Assembly: GCF_000419525.1 (NCBI RefSeq)
Contig: NZ_ATTE01000001.1
Location: forward strand, 186,001-250,000
Origin: Leucothrix mucor DSM 2157
GTDB taxonomy: Bacteria; Pseudomonadota; Gammaproteobacteria; Thiotrichales; Thiotrichaceae
DNA: 64,000 bases
Reading direction: 5' to 3'
The translations under genes and the position numbers were made by a program. This document shows, piece by piece, positions 1-8,723 of the stretch (the stretch's first letter is position 1; every line of letters starts with the position of its first letter). Below the pieces are notes generated by a model. The model searched no databases. It was given only the letters and a program-made list of their open reading frames with translations, and had not been told where the DNA came from.

Positions 1-1
1 A

Positions 2-256
2 GCGATGAAAGCCCGTGCTTTTATGCCGCGCAATAGCTGGCACACTTGGCGTTCGTTTGGTTATCTGGTTGGCATGTTATTAGTGCGCAGTCTGGAGCGT
101 TCGGAGCGTATTTATGCGGCCATGAAATGCCGTGGCTATTGTGGCAAACTTTACTTGTTCGATACCATGCAATGGCAAAAGCGCGATACCCAGCTGATGC
201 TGTTTATGGCATTGTTTGCCAGCCTCGCACTCTTTATAGGATTGACGCTTAGATGA
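2..256 (+). CDS. cbiQ: CbiQ/EcfT-type energy-coupling-factor transporter transmembrane protein, C-terminal part
   Basis: This is the 3' end of a gene that begins before the window; about 84 codons remain. The visible part holds the cytoplasmic coupling helix of the EcfT/CbiQ family, with the sequence RSLERSERIYAAMKCRGY, followed by a last membrane segment (about residues 62-82). The Ala-Arg-Gly-type motif in this helix is what docks on the ATPase in ECF transporters. The stop overlaps the start of the downstream ATPase gene (ATGA), so the two are translationally coupled. The family imports cobalt, nickel or vitamins; the RGY form fits CbiQ/NikQ best, but biotin-type (BioN) cannot be excluded because the substrate-binding component is not in view. 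Confidence 0.8.
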   Translation, partial: AMKARAFMPRNSWHTWRSFGYLVGMLLVRSLERSERIYAAMKCRGYCGKLYLFDTMQWQKRDTQLMLFMALFASLALFIGLTLR

Positions 257-906
257 CCGCACTGATTCGCGCAGAAGGAATTTCATACAGCTATCCGGTT
301 CGCGGAATGGTGTTAGATCAGGCTGATTTGAGTTTGTTTGCCGGAGAGCGCATGTCGCTAGAGGGCGGCAATGGCGCGGGGAAAACCACTTTATTAAATC
401 TACTGGTGGGTTTGAATAAGCCCAAAGCCGGTCAGATTTTCGCATTTGGACGCGAGCGCAAAGTCGAAGCGGATTTCATCGAAGTGCGCAGTAAAGCAGG
501 ATTTTTATTTCAAGACCCGGATGATCAGTTGTTTTGCCCCACCGTATTGGAAGACGTGGCATTTGGTCCGTTAAACCAAGGTAAGACACCCGCCGAAGCG
601 CAGCGCCTTTCTTTGGAAGTGCTAGACTGTTTAGGGATGGCAGGCTTTGAGGATCGGGTCACGCATCAGTTATCGGGTGGGGAAAAACGCTTAATAACAT
701 TGGCTTCGGTACTGGCCATGCAGCCGGAAGTTTTATTGCTGGATGAGCCATCGAATGCGCTGGATTCACGTGCCCGTAGTCGCTTAATTGAAGTGCTGCA
801 GTCGCTGCCGCAGGCAATGATTATTATCTCGCATGAGCCAAGCTTTTTGGATGCGCTGGTTACTCGGCGTACTCGGCTGGAAGCGGGTAAGGTCATTCCA
901 GCCTGA
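253..906 (+). CDS. cbiO: ECF transporter ATP-binding protein, CbiO/NikO type
   Basis: ABC ATPase of 217 residues that powers the EcfT partner encoded just upstream. Walker A is GGNGAGKTT (about residues 38-46), the Q-loop lies in FQDPDDQLF, which is typical of cobalt/nickel ECF ATPases, the signature is LSGGEKR and Walker B is VLLLDEPSNALD, followed by the switch histidine in IISHEP. It is shorter than many CbiO proteins (about 270 residues) because it lacks the C-terminal extension. The start overlaps the preceding stop by four bases. Cobalt import would make sense beside the corrinoid-dependent cluster further on, but that link is inferred. Confidence 0.85.
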   Translation: MTALIRAEGISYSYPVRGMVLDQADLSLFAGERMSLEGGNGAGKTTLLNLLVGLNKPKAGQIFAFGRERKVEADFIEVRSKAGFLFQDPDDQLFCPTVLEDVAFGPLNQGKTPAEAQRLSLEVLDCLGMAGFEDRVTHQLSGGEKRLITLASVLAMQPEVLLLDEPSNALDSRARSRLIEVLQSLPQAMIIISHEPSFLDALVTRRTRLEAGKVIPA

Positions 907-994
907 TTGCCAGTTTGAATGGATATCCTTTATTGGGCTTCTGAGGTTAGTAGGGAATAGCGTAAGTACAACCACCTTTCAGCGTGTCTGGTCA

Positions 995-1124
995 ATGACC
1001 TGCACTTAAGAACAATTACCGTTTCAGAGGGCTTAGAGAATGTCCGATACTGAAGTGCAGTCATCGTTTTCATTTTCAGGGGGCTTAGTCAATGGTCAAC
1101 ACTGAAATACAATCACCGTTTCAG
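995..1124 (+). repeat. Degenerate tandem copies of a start-codon region
   Basis: The region just before the MFS gene holds at least two, probably three, related copies of its own translation start. ATG codons sit at 995, 1040 and 1092. The 52-base unit starting at 1022 matches the one starting at 1074 (TTTCAG, GGGCTTAG, ATG, then ACTGAA and TCA-CGTTT). The first unit before 1027 matches in about 22 of 30 bases after its ATG. Copy 2 would encode MSDTEVQSSF and the real gene MVNTEIQSPF. The 1040 frame stops at 1103-1105, overlapping the MFS start by 14 bases. Confidence 0.8.
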
Positions 1125-2486
1125 AATGCTAGCTTTCGGCGCTTATTTGCTGCGCAAATCACCTCGTTAGTTGGGAGTGGCTTTACGCAAGTGGCATTGG
1201 CTTTGCTGGCATTTGACTTGATGGGCGTGGAGGCTGCTGCGGTGCTTGGCATTGTGTGGTCATCGCGGGTGTTGGCTTCAGTCATTTTTGCGCCGATTTT
1301 TGGTGGGCTGGTGCACTTGCTGCCGCGTAAAACATGGTTGATTGGTCTTGATCTTGGGCGTGCTTTATTGGTCTGCGGGTTGTTTTGGGTAGATCAGCCG
1401 CTCATTTTATACCTGCTTATTTTTCTGATTAATGTGCTCTCGGCAGGCTTTACGCCCGTATTTCAAGCGGTGCTGCCAGATGTATTTCCCGATGAATCCA
1501 CTTATACCCGTGCGCTTGCCTATTCCCGTTTAGCCTATGAAATGGAGCGTGTGCTAAGCCCTGCATTGGCGGGAGTGGCGCTGCTGCTAGTGACTTATCA
1601 TTCTCTGTTTTTATTGAATGCGCTGAGCTTTGTGGCCTCAGCATTACTGCTGTTATTAACGGCGTTTCCAAAAGCCGTGCAGGGCGAGCGGGCTGGCGGC
1701 ATTCTGCATAATATTACCTATGGCATTAATGGCTATCTACGCACGCCACGTTTGCAAGGGTTGTTGGCATTGCAGTTGGTCGTCGCTGCGACGGGTGCAG
1801 TGGTGATTGTAGATACCGTTGCCTATGTACAGGGTGATTTGGGTTTAAGCGAGCAAGCGACGGTTTGGGTCATGGTTGCTTCTGGCGCTGGTGCAATGTT
1901 GGCTGCACGACTGACGCCCTGGTTGCTGGAAAATCATTTTAGCGACCGTAAACTGATGTTGCTTGCCGGTGGCATGATGCTCCTAGCTTTAGCACCAATC
2001 ACTATTTGGGCGTTAAATGTAATTGCGCTAGCAGTTTTCTGGGCGTGCATTGGCTTTGCTTCAGCGATTGTTTTAACCATATCCGGGCGTTTAATTACAC
2101 GCTCTTGTCACGAAGGCGATCGCAGCGCCTTTTTCTCAGCGAATTTTGCCTTGTCGCATTTGATGTGGCTGTTGTGTTATCCGCTGGCTGGTTGGTGGGG
2201 CTCAGAAAGTATTGCGCAAGCGGCATTGGGCTTAGGTATTTTGGGACTGCTTGGATTGCTGGCTGCCGTCCGTTTATGGCCAGCGGATGATGCGATTACG
2301 CTAAAACACTATCACCCTGAAATGGATCACCTGCACCCGCATTATCACGATGCGCATCATCAGCATACGCACGACTATGAGTGGGATGGCGTAGAGCCAC
2401 ATGTACACCCGCATCATCACCATGCCATTCAGCATACGCATCGCTTTGTGATTGATGAGCATCATGGGCATTGGCCTAAGCATTAA
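1092..2486 (+). CDS. MFS transporter with histidine-rich C-terminal tail
   Basis: A 464-residue membrane protein of the major facilitator superfamily (MFS_3/enterobactin-exporter-like), with hydrophobic helices across residues 15-395. The last 60 residues are a soluble tail with 22 histidines, many in HxH and HHHH runs, such as HPHYHDAHHQHTH. Tails of this kind bind Ni, Co or Zn in metal carriers and chaperones. Placement after the CbiQ/CbiO genes suggests a role in metal export or buffering, but no substrate can be read from the sequence. The start at 1092 is chosen because it gives the family N-terminus and follows the GGGGGC purine stretch. Its 5' region is duplicated upstream. Confidence 0.8.
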   Translation: MVNTEIQSPFQNASFRRLFAAQITSLVGSGFTQVALALLAFDLMGVEAAAVLGIVWSSRVLASVIFAPIFGGLVHLLPRKTWLIGLDLGRALLVCGLFWVDQPLILYLLIFLINVLSAGFTPVFQAVLPDVFPDESTYTRALAYSRLAYEMERVLSPALAGVALLLVTYHSLFLLNALSFVASALLLLLTAFPKAVQGERAGGILHNITYGINGYLRTPRLQGLLALQLVVAATGAVVIVDTVAYVQGDLGLSEQATVWVMVASGAGAMLAARLTPWLLENHFSDRKLMLLAGGMMLLALAPITIWALNVIALAVFWACIGFASAIVLTISGRLITRSCHEGDRSAFFSANFALSHLMWLLCYPLAGWWGSESIAQAALGLGILGLLGLLAAVRLWPADDAITLKHYHPEMDHLHPHYHDAHHQHTHDYEWDGVEPHVHPHHHHAIQHTHRFVIDEHHGHWPKH

Positions 2487-2710
2487 ATTAGCGGGTTGAG
2501 TGTTGTTGAATAAGTGTTTGTTTATTATGCTTAAAATTCGAAGTGTATTGGCATTAAGCAATTATCACGTTAGTAAACTGAGAATTATTTACCGTTGGTC
2601 TTTTTTCTCTTCACAGTGTTTTATTAATAAACACGTCGAGTACTCATTAGGCAGATAACAGGCTAGTATAGTGATTGGCTATACCCCTAAATCAACAAAA
2701 ATAATTGCCA

Positions 2711-5080
2711 ATGTGTCTAAAAACAAAGAATGCTTCCATCGCGGGAAGACCAAATCGTGCGCTGTTGTGCGCCAATTTTTTGGTGTTAAGTTTTACCGTA
2801 ACGGCTTGTGGCTCGGGCTCTAGCTCGGGTGGCTCAGATGTGGGCGCGACTGCGGCCCACAATGAGAGTGGTGTTGCGGCGAGTCCTGAGGTGTCTAGTG
2901 TTCCTGCGGTGCCGGTTGTGGTGGTTGGTGGTTCCGCGGGTGGTTCAGTAACTGTTGATAGTACGCTTGCTAGTGGGAATGTTGCGGAAACTGAAACCGA
3001 GGTAGCAGAGAGCAGTGACTCAAGCGGTAGCTCTGAATCTGCTGAAGTAGCGGATGATAACTCATCTACTAATGGCTCCGACCAGACTAATGTGCCACGA
3101 GATGCATCTACTGATGAAAGTGAGAGCTCTGAGTCTGCAGTGGTATCGGACGACACTACTACCACCGAGAATTCTGACCCAACTGAAGCAGTGGATAATA
3201 GCGCCTCAACTGACGAACCTGATTTAACAGAGTCACCCACAGATAACACTCCGGCTGAAGAGCCTGAATTAGCCGCATCCCCAGATGACTCTTCAACAAC
3301 TATCCAAGTCACCACCGGCAGCCTAACCCCAGGTTATGACTGGCGCTTACCTGCATCGGCAAACTTATCAACTGAAGGCGGCTTAGTTCGTGATACTTGG
3401 GCCGAAGATAAGCCTTACACCCAAAGCGTCTTTTACTCCATTCGCTGGGATGCGGTGTATCAAGCCGATGGCAGTTATGACTTCAGCGAGTTTGAAAACT
3501 GGATTCGAGACTACTCGCATGGCGACAGCATTTTGGTACGTCTTGAGGTTAATTCCCGCTGCGATACCCCCGTCAGTTTGCGTGAGATCTTCGAGTTTTA
3601 TGCCGGTGGTTCCACGGTATTCTGGCAGTCCCGCTACCTAAGCGAACACCAACAATTCGTTGCAGAATTCGCCCAGCGCTTTGCCAATGATCCACAAATT
3701 ATTGGTGTACACCTTGGTATTGGCGATGGAAATTACTCAGGTATCAAGCCAGATGAATACACCAGCACCACGATCACCAATGGTGTCAGCGTGACTCAAG
3801 ATCGCTGCGATGAGGTGGATTATTTCCATGCCGACAGTGGCTGGGGCGAGTTTTGGATGACCGAAGCCGATTTAGAGCATGCCATGAGCAAAGGCTTTAG
3901 CAGCACGCAATTTGTAAATTCGGTACGCCATATCATCGACTCCAACCTAAGCGCTTTTGCAGGCAATGAGCACAAGTTAGCGTTTACCAATTTCGGTGAC
4001 TTTGCTTATGATGAATACGGCCTGGAGGCTGTGGCCAGTACTGAAATTGATGCTATTAACGAGGGTCAGGATCAGCAAATCGTGCCTTATGTCATGGCCA
4101 GCGGTATCGGAAATCGTGACGGCTTGATTGAAGATTGGTTAAGTTATAACGATACGGTGTACGGCATGCAGTTTGAACCGGGCCCAAACAGCAGCTGTTA
4201 TTTGCGCATGGATGAGGACTTTGCCGACAGTATTCAAGGGCGCTATTGGGGAACCGAAAATGAGGAATATGGCACCGAGGATTATCAAATTCTTCGCCAT
4301 GGTCCGTTGGAAACTCATAACTACCGCTTTTTGATGTCATCGCTGCGTGCGTTACAGATGCGTCGCAATTATATTCAGATACACACGCCGGGTATGGATA
4401 GCCTGCCCATCAGTGAACATAACACCCCTGACTTACTTAACTATCTATCTAAAACAGTGGGCCGCACACGAGCCGATACACCGGATGCCTTTGTCGTCAT
4501 GGGTGAGCGTTATATCCGCGAATACTATCTCAAAGGATTTCAGGAGACGGATTTTGGAAATGCATCTTTAGCCAGCTGCCAAATTGATACCGGTGGTGAG
4601 CGTTATGTTCAGGTGCGCGAGTTTGGTCGTTGGTTGACCGAAGTTGGTGGGCAGGGCGATAAGGCTGAGTTGGTCGATTTAAGTGAATTTCCCTCGATGT
4701 GGAGCGTACCGAACTATTTGGAGACACAAATTGCGGGTGATCATGACACTAAAAAGTATGAATACGCCGCACGTCGCAGTCATGAGTTTGTCTTTGATAT
4801 TAATGATGAGGTGGTCGCTGAGCGTTGTGATAGTCCTTGTGAGTTAGAGGTCAAATTAGTGTTTCGTGACGATGTATCGACCACGTTGCAAGTAATGAAC
4901 CAGGAGGGTGTGTTAAGCACGTTACAAACACTGGGTGATGGCGCGTTGAAAACTGCTAGTTTCCCAGTCAGTGCTGAGTTTGCTAACCAGTTTAGTGGTG
5001 GCGATTTTGGTGTAACGACTGCCGCAGTGGGCCAGCCATTTCCTGTTTTAATGACACGAGTGAATTTCCTGAAACAATAA
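2711..5080 (+). CDS. Large surface lipoprotein with Ser/Asp-rich linker and barrel-like (DUF4832-type) domain
   Basis: About 789 residues. The N-terminus carries a hydrophobic signal with a lipobox ending TVTAC at Cys33, followed by GSGSSSGG, so the protein should be lipidated and exported. Residues about 34-200 are a low-complexity Ser/Thr/Asp/Glu linker. The rest resembles the glycoside-hydrolase-like DUF4832 barrel: YSIRWDAVYQADGSYDFSEF, then long strands with IIGVHLGIGDGNYS. A C-terminal beta-rich domain (from about residue 690) follows. A TTG at 2705 is in frame but the ATG at 2711 is preferred. It is monocistronic. No catalytic pair can be assigned with confidence; it may bind or trim a polysaccharide. 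Confidence 0.65.
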   Translation: MCLKTKNASIAGRPNRALLCANFLVLSFTVTACGSGSSSGGSDVGATAAHNESGVAASPEVSSVPAVPVVVVGGSAGGSVTVDSTLASGNVAETETEVAESSDSSGSSESAEVADDNSSTNGSDQTNVPRDASTDESESSESAVVSDDTTTTENSDPTEAVDNSASTDEPDLTESPTDNTPAEEPELAASPDDSSTTIQVTTGSLTPGYDWRLPASANLSTEGGLVRDTWAEDKPYTQSVFYSIRWDAVYQADGSYDFSEFENWIRDYSHGDSILVRLEVNSRCDTPVSLREIFEFYAGGSTVFWQSRYLSEHQQFVAEFAQRFANDPQIIGVHLGIGDGNYSGIKPDEYTSTTITNGVSVTQDRCDEVDYFHADSGWGEFWMTEADLEHAMSKGFSSTQFVNSVRHIIDSNLSAFAGNEHKLAFTNFGDFAYDEYGLEAVASTEIDAINEGQDQQIVPYVMASGIGNRDGLIEDWLSYNDTVYGMQFEPGPNSSCYLRMDEDFADSIQGRYWGTENEEYGTEDYQILRHGPLETHNYRFLMSSLRALQMRRNYIQIHTPGMDSLPISEHNTPDLLNYLSKTVGRTRADTPDAFVVMGERYIREYYLKGFQETDFGNASLASCQIDTGGERYVQVREFGRWLTEVGGQGDKAELVDLSEFPSMWSVPNYLETQIAGDHDTKKYEYAARRSHEFVFDINDEVVAERCDSPCELEVKLVFRDDVSTTLQVMNQEGVLSTLQTLGDGALKTASFPVSAEFANQFSGGDFGVTTAAVGQPFPVLMTRVNFLKQ

Positions 5081-5167
5081 GCGATTGGATTAGTATGGAT
5101 TGCTTAAGGATCTGCTAAAATATTGCAAAATTAGCAAATTGGTTTGAAAGAATCAGGAGATAGCATC

Positions 5168-5725
5168 ATGGCAGGATCATTACAGGATCAGCTCCTCGGA
5201 GCCGGTTTAGTGCATACGCAAAATGCAAAGAAGATCAAAACGGACAAGCATAAAGCCCAAGCAAAAAACCGTAAAAATAAGGTGGAGCTGGAAAATGAAG
5301 CGGCTGCACTAGCCGACAAAGTTCGCGAAGAGCAGCGTCTGAAAAGTCAGGCGCTAAATGAGCAGCGTAAGCAGGAAACTGAGAAAAAGGCAGTTGCTGC
5401 GCAAATTCGTCAAATCATTGAAATGAACAGTATTTTCAAAGGTAAGGGCGATAATTTAGTGGCGTACAATTTCACTGATTTTAATAAAGTGAAAACCCAA
5501 TATATGACGGCTGCTAACATGGATTTGGTCGTGCGTGGACGGGTAGCAATTGCTCGCTTAAAAGACGTTTATCACCTGATTCCGGCAGAAGCGGCCAATA
5601 AGATTATCGAGCGTGATGAGAGTTTTATTGTGGTGCTGAATGATCCTAAAGCTCAGGAAAGCGGCGCGCCGGAAGAAGATGATCCGTACGCAGCTTTCCA
5701 AATTCCAGATGATTTGATGTGGTAA
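5168..5725 (+). CDS. DUF2058 family protein (YaiL-like)
   Basis: A 185-residue basic, coiled-coil-rich protein starting MAGSLQDQLLGAGLVHTQNA, the hallmark N-terminus of DUF2058. Residues about 20-90 are charged and helical (Lys/Glu/Gln-rich); the C-terminal half is the conserved globular part with YNFTDFNKVKTQY and AIARLKDVYHLIPAEAA. The family is annotated in Enterobacteria as nucleoprotein or polysaccharide-associated, but its role is not established. The ATG at 5168 is preceded by CAGGAG, which decides the start over a TTG at 5144. Its end lies one base from the end of the convergent DUF1456 gene. Confidence 0.9.
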   Translation: MAGSLQDQLLGAGLVHTQNAKKIKTDKHKAQAKNRKNKVELENEAAALADKVREEQRLKSQALNEQRKQETEKKAVAAQIRQIIEMNSIFKGKGDNLVAYNFTDFNKVKTQYMTAANMDLVVRGRVAIARLKDVYHLIPAEAANKIIERDESFIVVLNDPKAQESGAPEEDDPYAAFQIPDDLMW

Positions 5726-5726
5726 A

Positions 5727-6311
5727 TCAGTCCTGAGTCGGGGTCGTTTTACCCCATTTAAACGTTGAGGGCTTCTTAGCGGGAGCCTTCTTCGGTTCAG
5801 CTTTAGCAGCAGACTTTGGTGCAGGGCGCTCAATCGGCTCTTTCGGTTCAATCTTATCCACGATGCGCATCTGCATACCACGCAGCAAATTCCGTAAAAT
5901 CTGATCTTTACACGTGCGGTAGTGTTTGTGCGCAGGTTTGCGGAAAAATGCGCTTAGTTCGTGTGGGCTGATCTTCATTTCCGTCATTGCTAGCATTTCC
6001 AGCATATCTTCCGCTTGCAAATTCAGCGCAATTTTCAGCTTAGTCAGAATGATGTTATTCGTGAGCCGCTTCTCAGGCTCTGGCATCGGGCCATCTTTTT
6101 TGCCGCGTTTTTCAACAATAAACCCATTTAAAAAAGTTGCTAATTGCTGGTCGGTGCAGGCTTGAAAGGCTTCGTCATCATCCTTCTTTAGCCAGTCGCT
6201 GATCTCAGCGCGGGTGACAGTGAGGTTAGCTTTTCCGAAAGTAGCGATCATTTTAGAATCATCTAAGTCGAAAATGTAACGGATACGGCGTAATACGTCA
6301 TTGTTGTTCAT
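5727..6311 (-). CDS. DUF1456 family protein (YehS-like)
   Basis: A 194-residue protein with the duplicated DUF1456 module: MNNNDVLRRIRYIFDLDD for the first repeat and NNIILTKLKIALNLQAEDM for the second, each followed by a helix containing Glu-Ile/Leu-Ser. The family is widespread in Gammaproteobacteria and has no proven function. A Lys/Ala/Pro-rich tail (about residues 160-194) is added at the C-terminus. The gene converges on the DUF2058 gene with a one-base gap, and diverges from the metalloprotease gene across a 158-base region that carries a long inverted repeat. Confidence 0.9.
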   Translation of the reverse strand: MNNNDVLRRIRYIFDLDDSKMIATFGKANLTVTRAEISDWLKKDDDEAFQACTDQQLATFLNGFIVEKRGKKDGPMPEPEKRLTNNIILTKLKIALNLQAEDMLEMLAMTEMKISPHELSAFFRKPAHKHYRTCKDQILRNLLRGMQMRIVDKIEPKEPIERPAPKSAAKAEPKKAPAKKPSTFKWGKTTPTQD

Positions 6312-6379
6312 GTTTCATCCTGATGAGGTGGCGGCTTGAGAGCTCTGAATCGGCATAGCGTGACATACGTTCGGACAGT

Positions 6380-6419
6380 ATTCAATCAAAACGGATTTGG
6401 CATAAGCTTTTGATTGAAT
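6380..6419. promoter_or_regulatory. 12-bp inverted repeat, candidate operator for the metalloprotease gene
   Basis: ATTCAATCAAAA at 6380-6391 and its exact complement TTTTGATTGAAT at 6408-6419 are separated by 16 bases. The right arm overlaps a likely -35 (TTGATT, 6410-6415) of a promoter reading towards the metalloprotease gene at 6470. Such arms placed over the -35 fit a repressor or activator site better than a terminator; the arms are AT-rich and no T-run follows. Confidence 0.55.
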
Positions 6420-6437
6420 TGCAGTATACGATATGAT
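6410..6437 (+). promoter_or_regulatory. Likely sigma-70 promoter of the metalloprotease gene
   Basis: TTGATT (6410-6415), a 16-base spacer and TATGAT (6432-6437) lie 33 bases before the ATG at 6470. The -35 sits inside the right arm of the inverted repeat at 6380-6419. Confidence 0.5.
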
Positions 6438-6469
6438 GGCTGTATTGGGCTGATAATTGGTGGGATTTA

Positions 6470-8518
6470 ATGAGACGTAATTGCGCGTTGCTGGTACTGA
6501 GTTTAATGGGAACGCTAGGGCTTCCTTCAATCGTGACGGCAGCGGCCAGCTCTGCGACCGATTTATGGCAGGATATTGGTAGTACTGATGCGACTCAAGC
6601 GCGCTCAGTGGTATCGACTTCAAAAGTGTCTACTGCTGACGGACGCCGTTTAGCAGCGGATGCTTATGCATTGCTAGAGGCTTTGCAGGTTGGCTCCTCA
6701 ATGCAGCTCCCCTTGCCACTTCCAAACGGCGAAATGGTGACTTACCAATTCAAACGCTCTTCCATTATGGCCGATGCTTTGGCCGCAAAATTTCCATCCA
6801 TTCAAACCTTTTCGGCCTATCAAATCGATAATCCCGCTAACCGTGGCCGTTTTGATATTACGCCACAGGGTTTTCATGGCATGTTTAAGCATGACGGCGA
6901 ATGGGTGTTTATTGACCCGGAAGCGCAAACGGACACCGGACAATACGTCAGTTATCTCGGTAAAAATGCCAAAGCTACCAGCCTGCGCAAGTTAGATACC
7001 GTGATACAAGGCAATAGCGACATGAGCTTTCAGCGCCGGCCGGATATTGCCATTCGCGCGATTTTAGGTGAAACGCTTCGAACCTATCGCTTGGCAGTCA
7101 GCGCTGCAGGGGAGTACACCCAATATAATGGCGGCACGAAAGCGCTGGGCATGGCAGCCATTACCACTGCAATTAATCGAGTAAATGAAGTTTTCCAGCG
7201 CGACCTATCCGTGCGCTTGGAGCTGATTGCTGATAATGACAAGCTGGTCTTCACCAATAGCGCGACCGACCCATTCGATAATTCTAATGATGATATTGAA
7301 GCCAATGTTGTTCTGCTGACAGATGAAATCGGTGCTGACAACTATGATATTGGCCATGTCGTTAATACCACCGATGGCGGAATTGCGGCGCTTGGGTTGT
7401 GTGACGACGCGCTTAAAGGCTATGGATTAACCGGCACTCCAGCACCGACCGGTGATGCCTTTTATATTGATTTTCTGGCACATGAGTTAGGTCACCAACT
7501 GGGTGCCAATCATACCTTTAACGGTACTACCTTAAATTGTGGTGGCAACAATCGTAACCCGACTACCGCTTGGGAGCCAGGCAGTGGCTCGACGATTATG
7601 GGTTATGCCGGAATCTGTGGCTCACAGGACCTACAAGACCACAGCGACGCCTTTTTCCATGTGGGTTCCATCGAAGAAATTGCTACAGCCATGGCCAGCA
7701 CTAGCTGTGGAGTGGATACCGCCACGGAAAATAATATTCCAATCGTCGATGCTGGCGAGGACTACACCATTCCTGCCTCAACGCCATTTAAGCTAAGTGG
7801 CAGCGGCAGTGATGAAGACAACGATCCACTGACTTTCATCTGGGAAGAATTGGATTTAGGCACACGATCAAGCGGCGTCGCTTCCATGGTGGATAATGGC
7901 ACGCGGCCATTGTTCCGCTCGCAGCAATTATCCGATGAGCCAGTGCGTTATTTACCGAACCTCTCCGATATTGTCGCAGGCACTCAAAGCCTCGGTGAAA
8001 CCTATGCAACCACCGACCGCACGTTAAACTTCCGCCTAACCGCGCGAGATGGCAAAGGTGGAGTCTCAACCGATGCCATAGAGATCATCGTCGCCACCAA
8101 CGATCAGCAATTTAAAGTAACCGAACCTGCAACCGGTGACAGCTGGCTAACCGGCGAAGTGCAAACCATCCGCTGGGATGTCGCAGGTACCAATGCCGCC
8201 CCCTACAACTGCAGTGCTGTCGATATCACTCTCTCCAAAGATAATGGCGCAACATTTGGCACATCACTCGGCGAAGCCATCCCCAACAATGGTGAATACA
8301 AACTCACCGTTGGCAACTATATCGCCGAAAACTCCAGAATTATGGTTGCTTGTTCCGACAATATCTTCTTCGCCGTCAATGAAGGAAGATTCCGAGTCTC
8401 TAAAGATGGCGAGCCAATCGAAAGCGCCGACAGTGGTGGAGGAGGCGGTAGCTTGCCATTGTGGTTCGTATTACTGCTAACGCCGTTCACTCTGCTTCGC
8501 AAAAACAGAACTCAATAG
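6470..8518 (+). CDS. Secreted reprolysin-like zinc metalloprotease with GlyGly-CTERM anchor
   Basis: A 682-residue exported protein. Residues 1-25 are a signal peptide (MRRN, then a hydrophobic run ending TAAAS). The catalytic zinc site is HELGHQLGANH at residues 338-348, the metzincin pattern HExxHxxGxxH, with the expected Met-turn candidate in STIMGYAGICG. A PKD-like domain follows (about residues 425-545), then a beta-rich domain. The end, GGGGGSLPLWFVLLLTPFTLL plus basic RKNRTQ, is a GlyGly-CTERM sorting signal, cut by rhombosortase in families that carry it; no rhombosortase gene is in the window. The likely role is extracellular protein breakdown. The gene stands alone behind its own promoter. 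Confidence 0.88.
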   Translation: MRRNCALLVLSLMGTLGLPSIVTAAASSATDLWQDIGSTDATQARSVVSTSKVSTADGRRLAADAYALLEALQVGSSMQLPLPLPNGEMVTYQFKRSSIMADALAAKFPSIQTFSAYQIDNPANRGRFDITPQGFHGMFKHDGEWVFIDPEAQTDTGQYVSYLGKNAKATSLRKLDTVIQGNSDMSFQRRPDIAIRAILGETLRTYRLAVSAAGEYTQYNGGTKALGMAAITTAINRVNEVFQRDLSVRLELIADNDKLVFTNSATDPFDNSNDDIEANVVLLTDEIGADNYDIGHVVNTTDGGIAALGLCDDALKGYGLTGTPAPTGDAFYIDFLAHELGHQLGANHTFNGTTLNCGGNNRNPTTAWEPGSGSTIMGYAGICGSQDLQDHSDAFFHVGSIEEIATAMASTSCGVDTATENNIPIVDAGEDYTIPASTPFKLSGSGSDEDNDPLTFIWEELDLGTRSSGVASMVDNGTRPLFRSQQLSDEPVRYLPNLSDIVAGTQSLGETYATTDRTLNFRLTARDGKGGVSTDAIEIIVATNDQQFKVTEPATGDSWLTGEVQTIRWDVAGTNAAPYNCSAVDITLSKDNGATFGTSLGEAIPNNGEYKLTVGNYIAENSRIMVACSDNIFFAVNEGRFRVSKDGEPIESADSGGGGGSLPLWFVLLLTPFTLLRKNRTQ

Positions 8519-8592
8519 CTCTAAGCTAGATTATTAGATCAATCACTAGAACTTACAAAGCTAGCCTGACTCGTCTTGTATCGTCCTATCAA

Positions 8593-8620
8593 TAGCGAGG
8601 TTGAATCACCAACCTCGCTA
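8593..8620. terminator. Perfect 11-bp hairpin downstream of the metalloprotease gene
   Basis: TAGCGAGGTTG (8593-8603) pairs exactly with CAACCTCGCTA (8610-8620) around a six-base loop. It lies 75 bases after the metalloprotease stop. A real U-run is missing on either strand, so it may be a Rho-independent terminator of weak form or an RNA-stabilising stem. Confidence 0.5.
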
Positions 8621-8723
8621 GCAAAAACAGCAACTATCACCAAGCAAAGTCTGCTACCAGCTCAAGCCTCTATAACAAAAAACTAGGTTAATTATCCAAT
8701 CAACCGGCTCGGCAAAAAACCAG

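Noticed and set aside
2301-2561. Met-rich minus-strand frame opposite the His-rich tail
   Set aside because: The Met/Val codons are the complement of the CAT/CAC histidine runs; nothing supports expression.
2692-3315. 207-codon open frame antisense to the Ser-rich lipoprotein
   Set aside because: It mirrors the low-complexity Ser/Asp repeats, lacks any fold or domain, and overlaps the real gene entirely.
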